NCBI RefSeq assembly: GCF_965363235.1
Contig: NC_134838.1
Span: 15,036,441 to 15,100,440 of the forward strand
Direction: 5' to 3'
Origin: Mytilus galloprovincialis
Taxonomy: Eukaryota; Mollusca; Bivalvia; Mytilida; Mytilidae
Length of the DNA stretch: 64,000 bases
The notes under the pieces were generated by a model. That model had not been told where the DNA came from, made no database searches, and worked only from the letters and a program-made list of their open reading frames with translations. Position 1 is the stretch's first letter, and each line of letters opens with the position of its first letter. Below, piece by piece: positions 33,975-45,029 of this stretch. The translations under genes and the position numbers were made by a program.

Positions 33975-35005
33975 AACAAACGACAAACACTGTATGATAA
34001 CAGATTCCTGGCTTGGGACATCAGCATACAGAATGTTCCGGGTTCAACAGTGTTATTGGGTACCCAACCCTCTCCTAACATGAGACAATGTAACAATATA
34101 ACAACACAAAATCCAACTGTACAACACATTTAGTAAACCAAACTGTATCTAATTTAGCTACTCAATGTTGTAATGTTAAAATAGGAAATAAATTTATTTT
34201 TACACTGAGTAAAAGAGTAGTTTTGCTGCATGAATAAGTCCATCGCCTCTTTTGATAATGTCTTTCATCATTCACAATCTCCATAAAAGTCGTAGTGATT
34301 TGATTTCTCTTTGAACTATACTTTTCCGTTATGTTTTCCGTAGGCTCAATGATATTCATGTAATCCAGTAAGGTATTCGCTAGATCAACATTTAGCCAAT
34401 TGGTCTGAAAAAAGTCTTTTTCTTCTAAAAAGTTTGTTTATAGTAGTTGTATCAAGTTCTTCAATCTCGTCGTTGTGCATCTCTGTCATCGAAATAATTC
34501 TCCCGTGTAAAAGATGAGATGGTGTCAATGGTCAACTACTATAAACAAAAGATTTTTGTCAGATCAATTTGCAAAATGTTGATCTAGCCAAAACCTAACT
34601 AGATTACGCGAATATCATTGAACCTAGTACGGAAAACATAACGCGGAAAACATAACGGAGAAGTATAGTTCAAATAGAAAATAAATCACTACGACTTTCA
34701 TGGAGATCGTGAATGATGAAGGACATTATCAAAAGAGGCGATCGACTTTTTCGTACAGCAAAAATATCCTTTTACTCAGTGAAAAAATAAACTGATTTCC
34801 TATTTTAACATTACAACATTGAGTAGCTAAATTAGTTTGGTTTACTTAATGTGTTGTACAGTTGGATTTTGTTTTGTTATATTGTTACACTGTATCATGT
34901 TACGAGATGGTTTGCCACCCACCAATACTGTTTAACACCGCATCATTCTGTATGATTATGTCCCAAGCCAGGAATCTGTAATCATGCAGTGTTTGTAATA
35001 GTTTC
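33975..35005. repeat. Long inverted repeat (arms about 470 bp, spacer about 80 bp)
   Basis: The left arm runs from about 33975 to 34451 and the right arm from about 34532 to 35005. Matching words in inverted order include agattcctggcttgggac, caatgttgtaatgttaaaat, gtcgtagtgattt and caactactataaac. Arms differ by scattered substitutions and small indels. It begins about 100 bp after the stop of the glycosyltransferase gene, so read-through transcripts could form a long hairpin. Each arm contains an AATAAA-like word. On the minus strand the left arm keeps an open frame (from about 34420, TNWLNVDLANTLLDYMNI onward) preceded by ttttttcag; the right arm's copy is disrupted. Confidence 0.75.
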
Positions 35006-36192
35006 AATCTCTGTACTTCTGTTTTCAAAAATTGTACGCTCGTTCTCACCTTGCAATTGCCGTATCAATCTCTTAAGAAATTACTTTCCAGGAGATGTTC
35101 AAATTCAGCTTACGTTGTAATTCATGATATAGGTGCGCTGTCGTAATAAACAATCAGTGGTGTTCATTTTTGACTGATAAATCTTCCAAATGTTAAGATA
35201 AAGGTGTTCAGTGACAAATCAGGTACAAGTTCCAAATGTAAATCTTGTATAATGCACAAAGAATAAACATACATGTATATAATATACCTTCTGCGGTATT
35301 CTTGGTGTATCCCCAATGTGTATAGGTCCAGCACATGTATATATGTACTTTTATATCAATCTGGTAAATGTTAAATATGCTAGTGATGAAATAGCAAATA
35401 TATGGATGCATACACATTATGTATGGTTAGTTCAAGCTGGTAAATGTTGCATATTCTATATTGCTAAAATAGCAAATGTATGAAGACTTTGTTTATATGT
35501 TACAGTGAATTTGTAAAATCAGGGATTTTGTAAAATCACTAAAATTTCAGGGATTTTGTATAATCACTGAACTGATTAGTGATTTTATAAAATCCCTGAT
35601 TTTGACAAGGTATTTTACAAAATCACTGAAATAATTAAGATTTTTTTTACAGATTTCCTGATTAAATTCAGTGAATTTGTAAAAAAAAAGTAAATTAAAG
35701 AAAGTAAATTCTTTTTTTTTTATCTTAAAATTCGTTAAAAAAAGTCAAGAGCAGTTGCACTCAACAATTTTGAGGTTAAAACTAAATGAGCAATTTTCAT
35801 CAAACAACTGACACACTGTAGAAAAATTGCTCAGACACAAACATCTTCAAATTGAGAGCAAGTTTACTCACAAAAGTTAATTCTTTTAATTAAGGGGAAA
35901 TTAAAATGGAACACATGCGACCGGGATAAAATAAGAACTTTAAAATACACCTTCTCTTGTTCAAGACTGTATGATGTCTTTAGTTAATTATGCCGTTGGC
36001 TTACTGCTTCATTGAGCATGCATTTCTTCCACAGTGGCTAGAGGTATTAGGAGGGGTGAGATCTCAGGCCGCATATTTTGGAACCTCTAGCTTTTGTTCT
36101 TGTGTTTTCTTTTCTTCTTTTTTTTAATTTTCGGTCATTTGATTGTTTCTGAGTTAAGTGTAGCGTCCATCTCGCTGAACTAGTACATACTA
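35006..36192. other. Intergenic with a palindromic low-complexity element
   Basis: The segment 35501-35690 is described separately. The surrounding DNA has AT-rich filler and no convincing ORF. Confidence 0.4.
35501..35690. mobile_element. Small foldback element built from 'aaaatcagggattttgta' words
   Basis: It contains direct and inverted copies of a word around tgtaaaatcagggatttt: several in plus orientation (35513, 35553 region) and inverted ones after 35580 (tttataaaatccctgatttt), with cagtgaatttgtaaaa near both ends. Likely a MITE with internally repetitive arms. Confidence 0.5.
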
Positions 36193-37114
36193 TTGTTTAG
36201 GAATCAGCTCCCGGGTGCAGGATTTTTTCGATGCCTTGGAGATCTATTGGTGGCCATTGGTTTGCTCTTTGGTCGGGTTTTTGTATCTATAAAACATATC
36301 CCGTTTCCATTCTCTATTCTAGATATATTTCTTTCACCATATATTTCTCAAAGAATATTGAAACAGGTACATACATGATGTGACGGGGTTAAACATGTTT
36401 CAACATTCCATTCTCAGTTTTATTGCCAGCTCCAAATTCTCCATTTACCTGCGACATTGACGTAACAGCACAACATAAAAGTGAGAGTAATCAATAATCG
36501 TTTGGAAATGGTTTGATTCATCAGACCGACACAAAGCACACTCAAAACAACTATAAAGAACAACGTACCGATCCTCAAGTATTCAGTTTCTGAAAGCTAC
36601 TTCTAAGCTAATTACAACTCATAAATAAATCACATTTCCTAGACGAAAATCTTTTATTTTACAAAAAGAAAACATTAACAGAAATGATTTACATTGATGT
36701 TGATATATATTACGGCTTTAAAATAGCAATTATATTTGTCTATGTTCATACAATTCTATTAGTTTGCTATTCTTTAGCAAATCTGCAATATTGTGACGAA
36801 GAATGTTGTTATAACAAGTAGATAGGAATGTGTTACGGCCCTTTTGTCTGTGTTCATATAGAACATTGAAAAGCGAAGTTGGCCATGGTTTATCTTTTTT
36901 TGGTCTTTTCGTGACATATAGCTCTTTAAATATTAACACATTCTCTGTTTTTCAGTTCTTTGTTTCGAACGTTCCTGGTGAAGGTTAATTCAGAAAAGCG
37001 CCTTGGACACACCAATTTGATTAAAAGTGCTATTTTTATCAAAATCTTTGACGATTTAGAACTTTTCGTTGTTTCAGATTGTATGTCATTCTATAGATAT
37101 ATTTTAGTTATTTT
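36193..37114. other. Intergenic, with a dispersed repeat at about 36195-36330
   Basis: The segment tttgctctttggtcgggttt ... ccgtttccattctctattc matches the inverted or diverged text at about 20430-20495 (ctcattggtcgacttgttg, ccgtttccgttctctattg). No gene is supported in the rest. Confidence 0.4.
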
Positions 37115-38700
37115 TGTAGTAAGTTGATTGTTTAAGATTGCCAGCCGGAGTGCCGCCCTCTAGATGTCTTTTGGATGTATTTGTAGTAAGTTGATTTTTG
37201 AAGATTGCCAGCCGGAGTGCCGCCCTCTAGATGTCTTTTGGATGTATTTGTAGTAAGTTGATTGCTGAAGATTGCCCGCCGGAGTGCCGCCCTCTAGATG
37301 TCTTTTGGATGTATTTGTAGTAAGTTGATTGTTTAAGATTGCCAGCCGGAGTGCCGCCCTCTAGATGTCTTTTGGATGTATTTGTAGTAAGTTGATTGTT
37401 TAAGATTGCCAGCCGGAGTGCCGCCCTCTAGATGTCTTTTGGATGTATTTGTAGTAAGTTGATTGCTTAAGATTGCCAGCCGGAGTGCCGCCCTCTAGAT
37501 GTCTTTTGGATGTATTTGTAGTAAGTTGATTGTTTAAGATTGCCAGCCGGAGTGCCGCCCTCTAGATGTCTTTTGGATGTATTTGTAGTTAGTTGATTGT
37601 TTAAGATTGCCAGTCGGAGTGTCGCCCTCTAGATGTCTTTTGGATGTATTTGTAGTAAGTTGATTGTTTAAGATTACCAGCCGGAGTGCCGCCCTCTAGA
37701 TGTCTTTTGGATGTATTTGTAGTAAGTTGATTGTTGAAGATTGCCAGCCGGAGTGCCGCCCTCTAGATGTCTTTTGGATGTATTTGTAGTAAGTTGATTG
37801 TTTAAGATTGCCAGTCGGAGTGCCGCGCTTTAGATGTCTTTTGGATGTATTTGTAGTAAGTTGATTGTTTAAGATTGCCATTCGGAGTGCCGCCCTCTAG
37901 ATGTCTTTAGGATGTATTTGTAGTAAGTTGATTGTTTAAGATTGCCAGCCGGAGTACCGCCCTCTAGATGTCTTTTGGATGTATTTGTAGTAAGTTGATT
38001 GCTGAAGATTGCCAGCCGGAGTGCCGCCCTCTAGATGTCTTTTGGATGTATTTGTAGTAAGTTGATTGTTGAAGATTGCCAGCCGGAGTGCCGCCCTCTA
38101 GATGTCTTTTGGATGTATTTGTAGTAAGTTGATTGTTGAAGATTGCCAGTCGGAGTGCCGCCTTCTAGATGTCTTTTGGATGTATTTGTAGTAAGTTGAT
38201 TGCTGAAGATTGGATGTCGCCTTCTATATAAATGTCTAATGGTTAATTTCGTAGTTTGTTGATTGTTCAAGATTGTGATTCAACCTCTGGGTGTCTTTTC
38301 GTTGTTGTGTAGTTTGTTAACTGTTGAAGATTATACGTCGCCCTCTAAATGCCAAATGGTTATTTTTGTAGTTTGTCGATAGTTGAAGATTGTCAGCTGG
38401 ATCGGTGCCCTCTAGATGTATTTTCGTTGTTTTTGTAGTTCGTTGATTGTTTAATATTGTATGTCACCCTCTACATGTCTTTTGGTAGTTTGTTTCTTTT
38501 TTTAGGTTATGAACTGTTAAAGATTGTATGTCACCCTCTAAATGTCTTTTGGTTTAATTTTGTAGTTTGTTAACTGTTGAAGATTGTATGTCACCCTCTA
38601 TATAGTTGTCAAATGGGTATCTTTGTAGTTGGTTGATTGTTAAAGATTGCCAATATGAATGGCCCCTCTCGATGCCAATCCGTTAATTTTTGTAATTGGT
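37115..38700. repeat. 67-bp minisatellite with decayed flank
   Basis: Sixteen consecutive units of 67 bp from about 37136 to 38208. The consensus includes gattgccagccggagtgccg, ccctctagatgtcttttgga and tgtatttgtagtaagttgat. Units differ at few positions. From 38208 to about 38700 about eight more units of variable length (near 60-70 bp) are strongly diverged, with simplified text gattgtatgtcaccctct. The array ends about 180 bp beyond the stop codon of the first USP gene, so it lies in its 3' region. ORFs read through it are artefacts of a period of 67. Confidence 0.9.
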
Positions 38701-38881
38701 TGATTGTTGAAATCATAAATATGATCACTACGATTTTTCTCCTTCAATCGCCGTATTTTACCGAGAAGCTTTCGCTGTACAAAACTCAACATGTTGATAA
38801 AACGTCCAGGCCTCTTTCCCAATTGAATTCCAACATTAACATTTTCGACTCTACAAATAAACTTTCTTGGCCTCACTGTAG

Positions 38882-41800
38882 TTAATTTTCTTGGTTTAAT
38901 GACTCCAATGGCTCCATATTTTTACAGAGAAGCACAGGAATAGAGGTATGATGAATAACATAATTACTAACGCTACCCAGTATTGTTCGTCGTAACCAGC
39001 CGTGACCTCTACTTCCTACCATAACTAACGACGCCTTTTCTTCTTCGGCTACTTTAACTATTTGTTCACCTGGGTGTCCGTATACTAATCTAAACTGGAA
39101 ATCAACCTGCAATTGTATAAGTATTGAATAAATGTAATCCACATTCCCTATTATTAAGAAGAAATTTCTTTAACAAATCGGATTCTCGACAAGCTAGGTG
39201 ATACTGAAAATAAAAATGTAAAAGTTTTAATATATGGGTAGAAAGTGAACCCTGATATTAACGCCTTTTTCGTACTTATAAGTTTCCTCTTTCACGATTT
39301 AACCTGAATGTAACTTGCCCTTCCGGAGCACCTGCATTCATTCAAATTTCTTAAGTGTGTGTGTTTCTCCTGGTCATTATTATTATTATTATTATTTTCA
39401 GTCCTTTAACTTCCTATTTCCACCAAATCCGACCCCCGTTATGGTGTATTCGTCCATTTCGTTCCCCTTTGTATCTTCGTAAATAAAGTATCCCCTTTAT
39501 ATTAAAAGAAGCTAATCTTACACTGATATCTTTAAGTCTGTCTGTATATGTCTTCTCTACTTCACTAGCCTTTTCTTTCATTTTTTCTAATAATTCATGT
39601 ATAACGCCTGGACCTGAAATAACATGGCAACTTAAGATTCCCATTGATAGACAACAACAAAAATATGATTTTCATAACGACAACTTCTAAATTATATGTG
39701 CCTGGAACATTTTGACACAGTATTTGAAAAATCAAGCAGATTGCCCCGAGGGATACGATTGCCGTTGTTTCATTGACACCGATGTATACATGTAGCTGGA
39801 TAATTTTTTTTTAAAACTAATTCAACTGCACGTGTAAAATAGTTACAAAATAGCCAATCCCGGATAAAAGTGTATAAACAATGTAATTAGACCTATTGTG
39901 TTTTATTTTTGTACTATCAATTCCAAGTTTACTTTCCACAGCAGTCACCGAGACTCAGAGTGAGAGAAGGTATTTCACCTCGTACATTATCTCCTATTTT
40001 CCTACGTTATTTCTAGGAGGCACCCACAGGCACTTGTTTCTATCCATTGGAAGACCCACTATCAACGTACATTTACTAGTGGGTCTTCCAATGGATAGAA
40101 ACAAGTGCCTGTGGAGGCACCCCATCCCTTACTCTTTAAATATTTAATTTCTTTTGGGTCAGTGATCATGACTCCTTTCCGTACACATTTATCGGTTTAA
40201 ACTGCATTCGTTTTTAATATAATACCACGTTTATTGACAGAACGAGCTAATACTCGATTTCAGAATTCACGGAATTTACTTCCGGAAGGGAGACAACTCG
40301 ATACGATAATATGGAAGACTCCATTTCGCCGAAAGGGGTGTTTTACGATGTGGACGATATTTATTCTAATTTAAATGATGCATATGATTTAAAATTATGC
40401 AACAACAATAACCCTCAATAGCGGAATATATAGAAAAGATCACAGGAGTTATAAATTAAATATTTGAGTGGGGAATCTAGAGCAACCATTCACTCTAAAA
40501 CCCCTTGAATTCAAGAAAACTATACGCATGCGCATAATTTCCAAAACAAACCCTGAAGCAAGAACGTATATTAAATGTTTATTAAACGACCTAGATGGTT
40601 CTCTATTACAATCTCAAATATCAGTTTCATAACGGTAACATATAAGTTAAACTCCACTTCAGTTCTTATATGACAGAAATAGATTGATCGGAATTCCGAG
40701 AACTCTCGCATTTTACCAAAACTGGGAATTCCCTCTGACGTGTTTCTAAATTTATAAATACACTAAATATAAATACTGCTTAATTCTGATTTTCCGTGTT
40801 GTTAAAAACACGCATATAAGTCCAGGGAATTATTAAACATGAAGATTATGAAAAGAACATTATAGGAAAGTTGTTTAAGTTCAATCCCTTTGTTTGTTTT
40901 TACCTTTTAAAGCAAGACAATCATAATAATCCGAGATGTTCCTTAATGTTTAGAATAAAACGATTGACGTGAGGGAAATGCTCTGAGCCACCGGTATAAG
41001 TCTACAGATTGCTTGAAAGCAATCGTATCCCAAAAATGGTTTGAAGAAATCAAAATGTAAAAGATTTTTTGTATTGTTTCAAGTAATAAAAAGCCAGGAA
41101 GGATCTTATAAATTCCTTACAAAAATATATGGATCTAGTAACAAAGTAATATGCGGAGAGTATCAAATCATGGCATCAGTATACAAAAACTCATCTGGTT
41201 AATTTTAACTACTAGTAACAACTTATATCTATAGTTGAAGATCTCCCAAATTGTGTATCGCATGGCGACGTTTAATGACAGAACATTCTTCTTGTTAATG
41301 ACAAAATAAAAACTCACTGGCATCAGTAAAGTTATATTCCTCTGGAACATTCACCAGCAGAAGTTTATCACCAGGTATCTGCACGCGATCAATGTAATCT
41401 ATAATTAAAATAGAAGTATATATAATTTCCATGCGTCTGGAGAATGTTTAGATATTTGCAATCCTCTTATTTGTCTGTTTGTCTATTTTTATTTAAACAA
41501 TAAAAACTATAAAGACGTCATTTACTGATATAATGTAATGTTACACTACTGCCTCGGGTTAGGATGAAGGCTTGCGGTTTTTTCAAACGTTTAAACCCTC
41601 TGTATTGTATGCACCTGTCCTTAGTCAGGAGCCTGTTGTTCTGTGGTTCTCGTTTGTTTGTGGGGTTCATAGGTGTTTCTCTTTTTTCTCTAGTTTCCTG
41701 TTTGAATTGTTTACACCTAGTCATTTTGGGACTCTTTATAGCTTGTTTTTCGGTGTGAGCCAAATGCTCCGTGTTGAAGACCGTACTTTGACCTATACTT

Positions 41801-42621
41801 GTTAACTTTATATTAATTGTGACTTGGATGGAGAGTTGTCTCATTGACACTCATACCAAGTCTTCTTATTTATATCGTCATTCCTTAAAAATATACCAAC
41901 ACAATAGGTAGTATATGCATTAAAAATAAAGATCGTTATGAAAAAATCTTAAATCAATTTTAAATTAAATTAAATGAAATTTTCATTTATGATCATTTAT
42001 AAGTTTATGTGTTTTGAATATGTATTGGAAATAAATTAACTTAAATCTTTGACCTTTTTCGAAAAGTTGTTCACGTCATACTTATGGTGACAATCAACAT
42101 GGCCTTGTGTGTTTTGGACCGCAGTATATCAAGGTCTTGCTCACCTGGTTTTTATATGAATACACCCTAAAGGTAAACACTTTAAAAGAGTCAATAAAAC
42201 CCTAAAAAGTTTTGGTTATGGTTTGTTCACAGCGCAAATGTAATTTGTGAATGTATTGTAATATGCTACCTGTAAGCCTATCTTATGATTTTTAACAGCA
42301 CCTCAGTATTTGACACTATAAAATATTTATAAATAAATAGTATCGTAATAAATACAAAGCAAAGATCACACACATATCTTACACATATCCAATTTATAAA
42401 CACCAATTGATATGCTGTTGTGACCTACGAGTTTATAGAAGGTAATCCCTGGCAGTCCTATTAAAATTAAAATATAATTTATGTCAACTTGATTTTTATG
42501 AAAGCCGTGTTGTTAGAAATATGAATAATAAAGAACTATATAAATCTAGCTTACATTTAAGTGCGTTGTCCGAATGGACGCTTCCATCTACAGCTACCAC
42601 AACAACTCTCCCTGCTGCCAT
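38882..42621 (-). CDS. Universal stress protein, paralog 1 (USP A)
   Basis: Four exons: 42621-42555, 41398-41318, 39613-39522, 39106-38882, phases 1-1-0. Total 465 nt, 154 residues. The N-terminus MAAGRVVVVAVDGSVHSDNA has the family's first beta strand and the DGS-x2-S nucleotide-contact segment. PGDKLLLVNVPEEY follows as strand 2. The C-terminal half has the ATP-binding motif G-x2-G-x9-G-S (GSRGHGWLRRTILGSVSNYV) and ends in strand 5, IPVLLC. UspA-type domains bind ATP or AMP and act in stress responses in the cytosol; the specific role in molluscs is not established. The short tail NMEPLESLNQEN is unique among the three paralogs. Intron 3 is short (about 415 bp); intron 2 holds a perfect hairpin at 40024-40114. 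Confidence 0.92.
40024..40114. repeat. Perfect 38-bp inverted repeat hairpin in USP A intron 2
   Basis: Arms 40024-40061 and 40077-40114 are exact reverse complements (left begins ccacaggcacttgtttctat) around a 15-base loop. Outside the arms the complementarity continues with aggcacc and gaggcacc. A perfect arm match implies a recent origin. It could fold as a miRNA-precursor-like stem, but no small-RNA evidence exists here. Confidence 0.8.
41545..41870 (+). repeat. Dispersed mussel-type repeat in USP A intron 1
   Basis: The text gcacctgtccttagtcagga, ctcgtttgtttgtgg, ggagttgtctcattgacac and related words recur, diverged, at 30990-31150, about 52710-52735, 53365-53545 and about 60795-60830. 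The ORFs at 41564-41805 (plus) and 41518-41850 (minus) lie within this repeat and are not genes. Confidence 0.6.
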
Positions 42622-44084
42622 AGTTCCTCCTCAAAGACGATGAATAAAACGATACCTTCAACGTTAATAATAAACTAGTTAAGTTGATAACCAGTTATAT
42701 TGTGAATCGAAACTAATTAGCAGTCAAGGTGGTAAACATGCCAGTGTGTATTGATCGTAATTTTAGTTGTGTATATATGATTGATTCGTTCAGTTGACAT
42801 TAAGAACCTCTCTACAACGATTTTTTAACAAATTTCCGAAGATTACATTTGCTTCGTCCAAATAACTGACATGGATTAACTTTTTAGTAGTTCATTTAAA
42901 TCAGAATTGGATGGTTGTCAACTTCAAAACAGTTCGCCGAGCATAGCAACATAATATAATGTGCCTATTTCAGCTTTTAATAGAAAAATTACAGATTTTA
43001 CAAATTTAATTAATCTTGTCTTGTCTCCGTATGAACCTCCTTTAAATAGGAGCACCACCATGAGTTATGGCGTATAAAGGAGGACATTTGGAGCCTGTAT
43101 CGGTACAGATTAATGTGAGCATTTGCCTACCCAATTCCCCAGCCAATCCGTGACGGGTCTTATTACCATTAATCATGTTTTTATTTATCAACTCGTTGTC
43201 GGACTGATTTCGTAAGACAATAACAATAAAAGTCAGTACTTACAGAAAGAAGTACTGTTTATCTTACTAACAAAATAGATAAACAGATTTGACAAATATC
43301 TGATAATGAGACACTAATGATGTAATAAGCTTACTCGTAATCTTATTTTCTCTTAATCATATATCATGGAGCTGAAAATATTAAGTTGTAAAATATTCTA
43401 CCAATAGTAAGTCCCCCCCCCCCCCCCCGCCCCAACCCTTTCCTTGAGACTCGAACTGTCTGAAGATAAAAATAAGGATCTGTGATATGATTTCCAATGA
43501 GACAGTTGTGATCTAAAATTCAAATGAAGTGGATGTAAGCAATTATAGGTAACCATAAGGTCATGACATGAAAAATATAAAGCAATGAAATTGAAACCAA
43601 CGGCGTAATTATAACAAAAATATTTAACGAAAAACAGTTATGACGAACACGAATCAACGACAACCGCTGAAATATATGCTCCGGACTAGGGATAGAGATA
43701 AAGAATGTGGCGGGGTTGAAATGTTTTTAAAGACACCCCTTAAACTGGGACAGTGTCCTTTTGGAAAATGCTGTTATAAGTTCTTCTAAAACATCAAATT
43801 CTTCCATTCTTACACAATAGTCTATAGTCTTTCCGATGCACTGTAAAAACGTCTGTTTCCGTCCATGTTAATCTTATCACTCGGAAGCACTATAAATCAA
43901 CCATAGTTGTGTGAAAGATTCTGATTGGTTTACACAAGAACTAAACATACAGAATAGAAAGAGAAACTAAACGGTTAAAAAGTGATTGGCAAAACTAACA
44001 CGTTAAGTTTCATCCCCAAACGTAAGCAGCACGTCATATTAGAATTCTGATTTACTGATTTTCAAATAAACTCATGCTGAGTTC

Positions 44085-44383
44085 ACACGTAATTCGAATT
44101 CGATTCGCATTAACTAATTCGAATTAGTTTAATTCGCATTCGAAACGTTTAACGTCCTAACGTCAATTCTAATTCGAATTGGAATACGCATCAAATTCGC
44201 TTTACTGTCCTAACGACGTTAACTTTTAATTCGGATTAACAAAAACGTATTTCTATAATGCGAATTAGTTAATTCGAATAAGTCAATTCGAATCAATTCG
44301 AATTAAAAAAGAAGAGTGTGTGAACGCGATTAGCGAATTCGATTCGAATTCAATTCGAATTAAAGGTACGTGTGAACGAGGCA
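44085..44383. mobile_element. MITE with arms of AATTCGAATT words
   Basis: It starts with gttcacacgta (44091-44101) and ends with the complement tacgtgtgaac (44367-44377). Between them are many variants of aattcgaatt, itself palindromic, plus cgattcgcattaac. About 290 bp with no ORF. Structure resembles the other foldback elements in this window but the word is different. Confidence 0.65.
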
Positions 44384-44392
44384 TCATCATAG

Positions 44393-44800
44393 ATACCAGG
44401 ATTAAATTTTGTATTTACGCCAGACGCGCGTTTCGTCTACAAAAGACTCATCAGTGACGCTTGAATCCAAAAAAGTTAAAAAGGCCAAATAAAGTACGAA
44501 GTTCAAGAGCATTGACGACCAAATCCCTAAAAGTTTTTGCCAAATACAGCTAAGGTAATTTATTCCTGATGAAAAAGCCTTAGTATTTCAAAAATTCAAA
44601 AGTTAATTTATAAATATGACCATATCAATGATAATTCTTGTCAGCACTTCTGTGCTGACTACTGGGCTGATGATACCCTCGGGGAATTAAAACTCTCCAA
44701 TCAATGGCATCGACCCAGTGGTTGTAAATAAACTCATAGATTCCAGGATTTAATTTTGTATTTACGCCTGATTTCGTTTTCTCATGCAGGTTTCACGATT
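44393..44800 (-). repeat. Dispersed repeat, two partial copies
   Basis: The text 44393-44465 (ataccaggattaaattttgt, acgcgcgtttcgtctac, gactcatcagtgacgct) is the inverse of 4080-4175. A second start (attccaggatttaattttgt) lies at 44738. Between them, 44640-44720 (cagcacttctgtgctgacta, gatgataccctcgggga) is the inverse of the repeat at 52910-53000. Confidence 0.55.
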
Positions 44801-45029
44801 TTATTATAATTTGGGTACACAAATAGGTATTTTTCATTAAAAACTCACTTATGAATCAGTAAGATAAGCTGTCTTGAAAATATGTCACAAATGACGTCAG
44901 ATAATATGGTTCACATGACTATAGTGTCCAACTTTAAAGTCATATAAAACAAGTTTCTGGTAATTGTATAATGTTTAAGGAAACTATTGAACCAACGGAT
45001 AAATACATACTGAACTGTTTCTTCTGTGC

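Larger units (their letters stand above)
42622..45029. other. Intergenic between USP A and the retroelement relic
   Basis: No gene seen. A C-run at 43407-43424 is the only homopolymer of note. The interval holds the foldback element at 44085-44383 and the dispersed repeats at 44393-44500 and 44640-44800. The upstream side of USP A (42622-43100) has no convincing TATA or initiator motif. Confidence 0.45.

Noticed and set aside
33834..34133. ORF overlapping the 3' end of the glycosyltransferase gene
   Set aside because: It overlaps the stop in another frame and runs into the inverted-repeat arm; no domain features.
37696..38270. Repetitive protein encoded on the minus strand (NNQLTTNTSKRH-type repeats)
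   Set aside because: The 67-bp period cycles the frame through all three phases, so the same text is read in all frames; there is no start context or splice support.
41518..41850. ORFs on both strands of USP A intron 1
   Set aside because: Both lie in a dispersed repeat with diverged copies elsewhere in the window; frames are not kept between copies.
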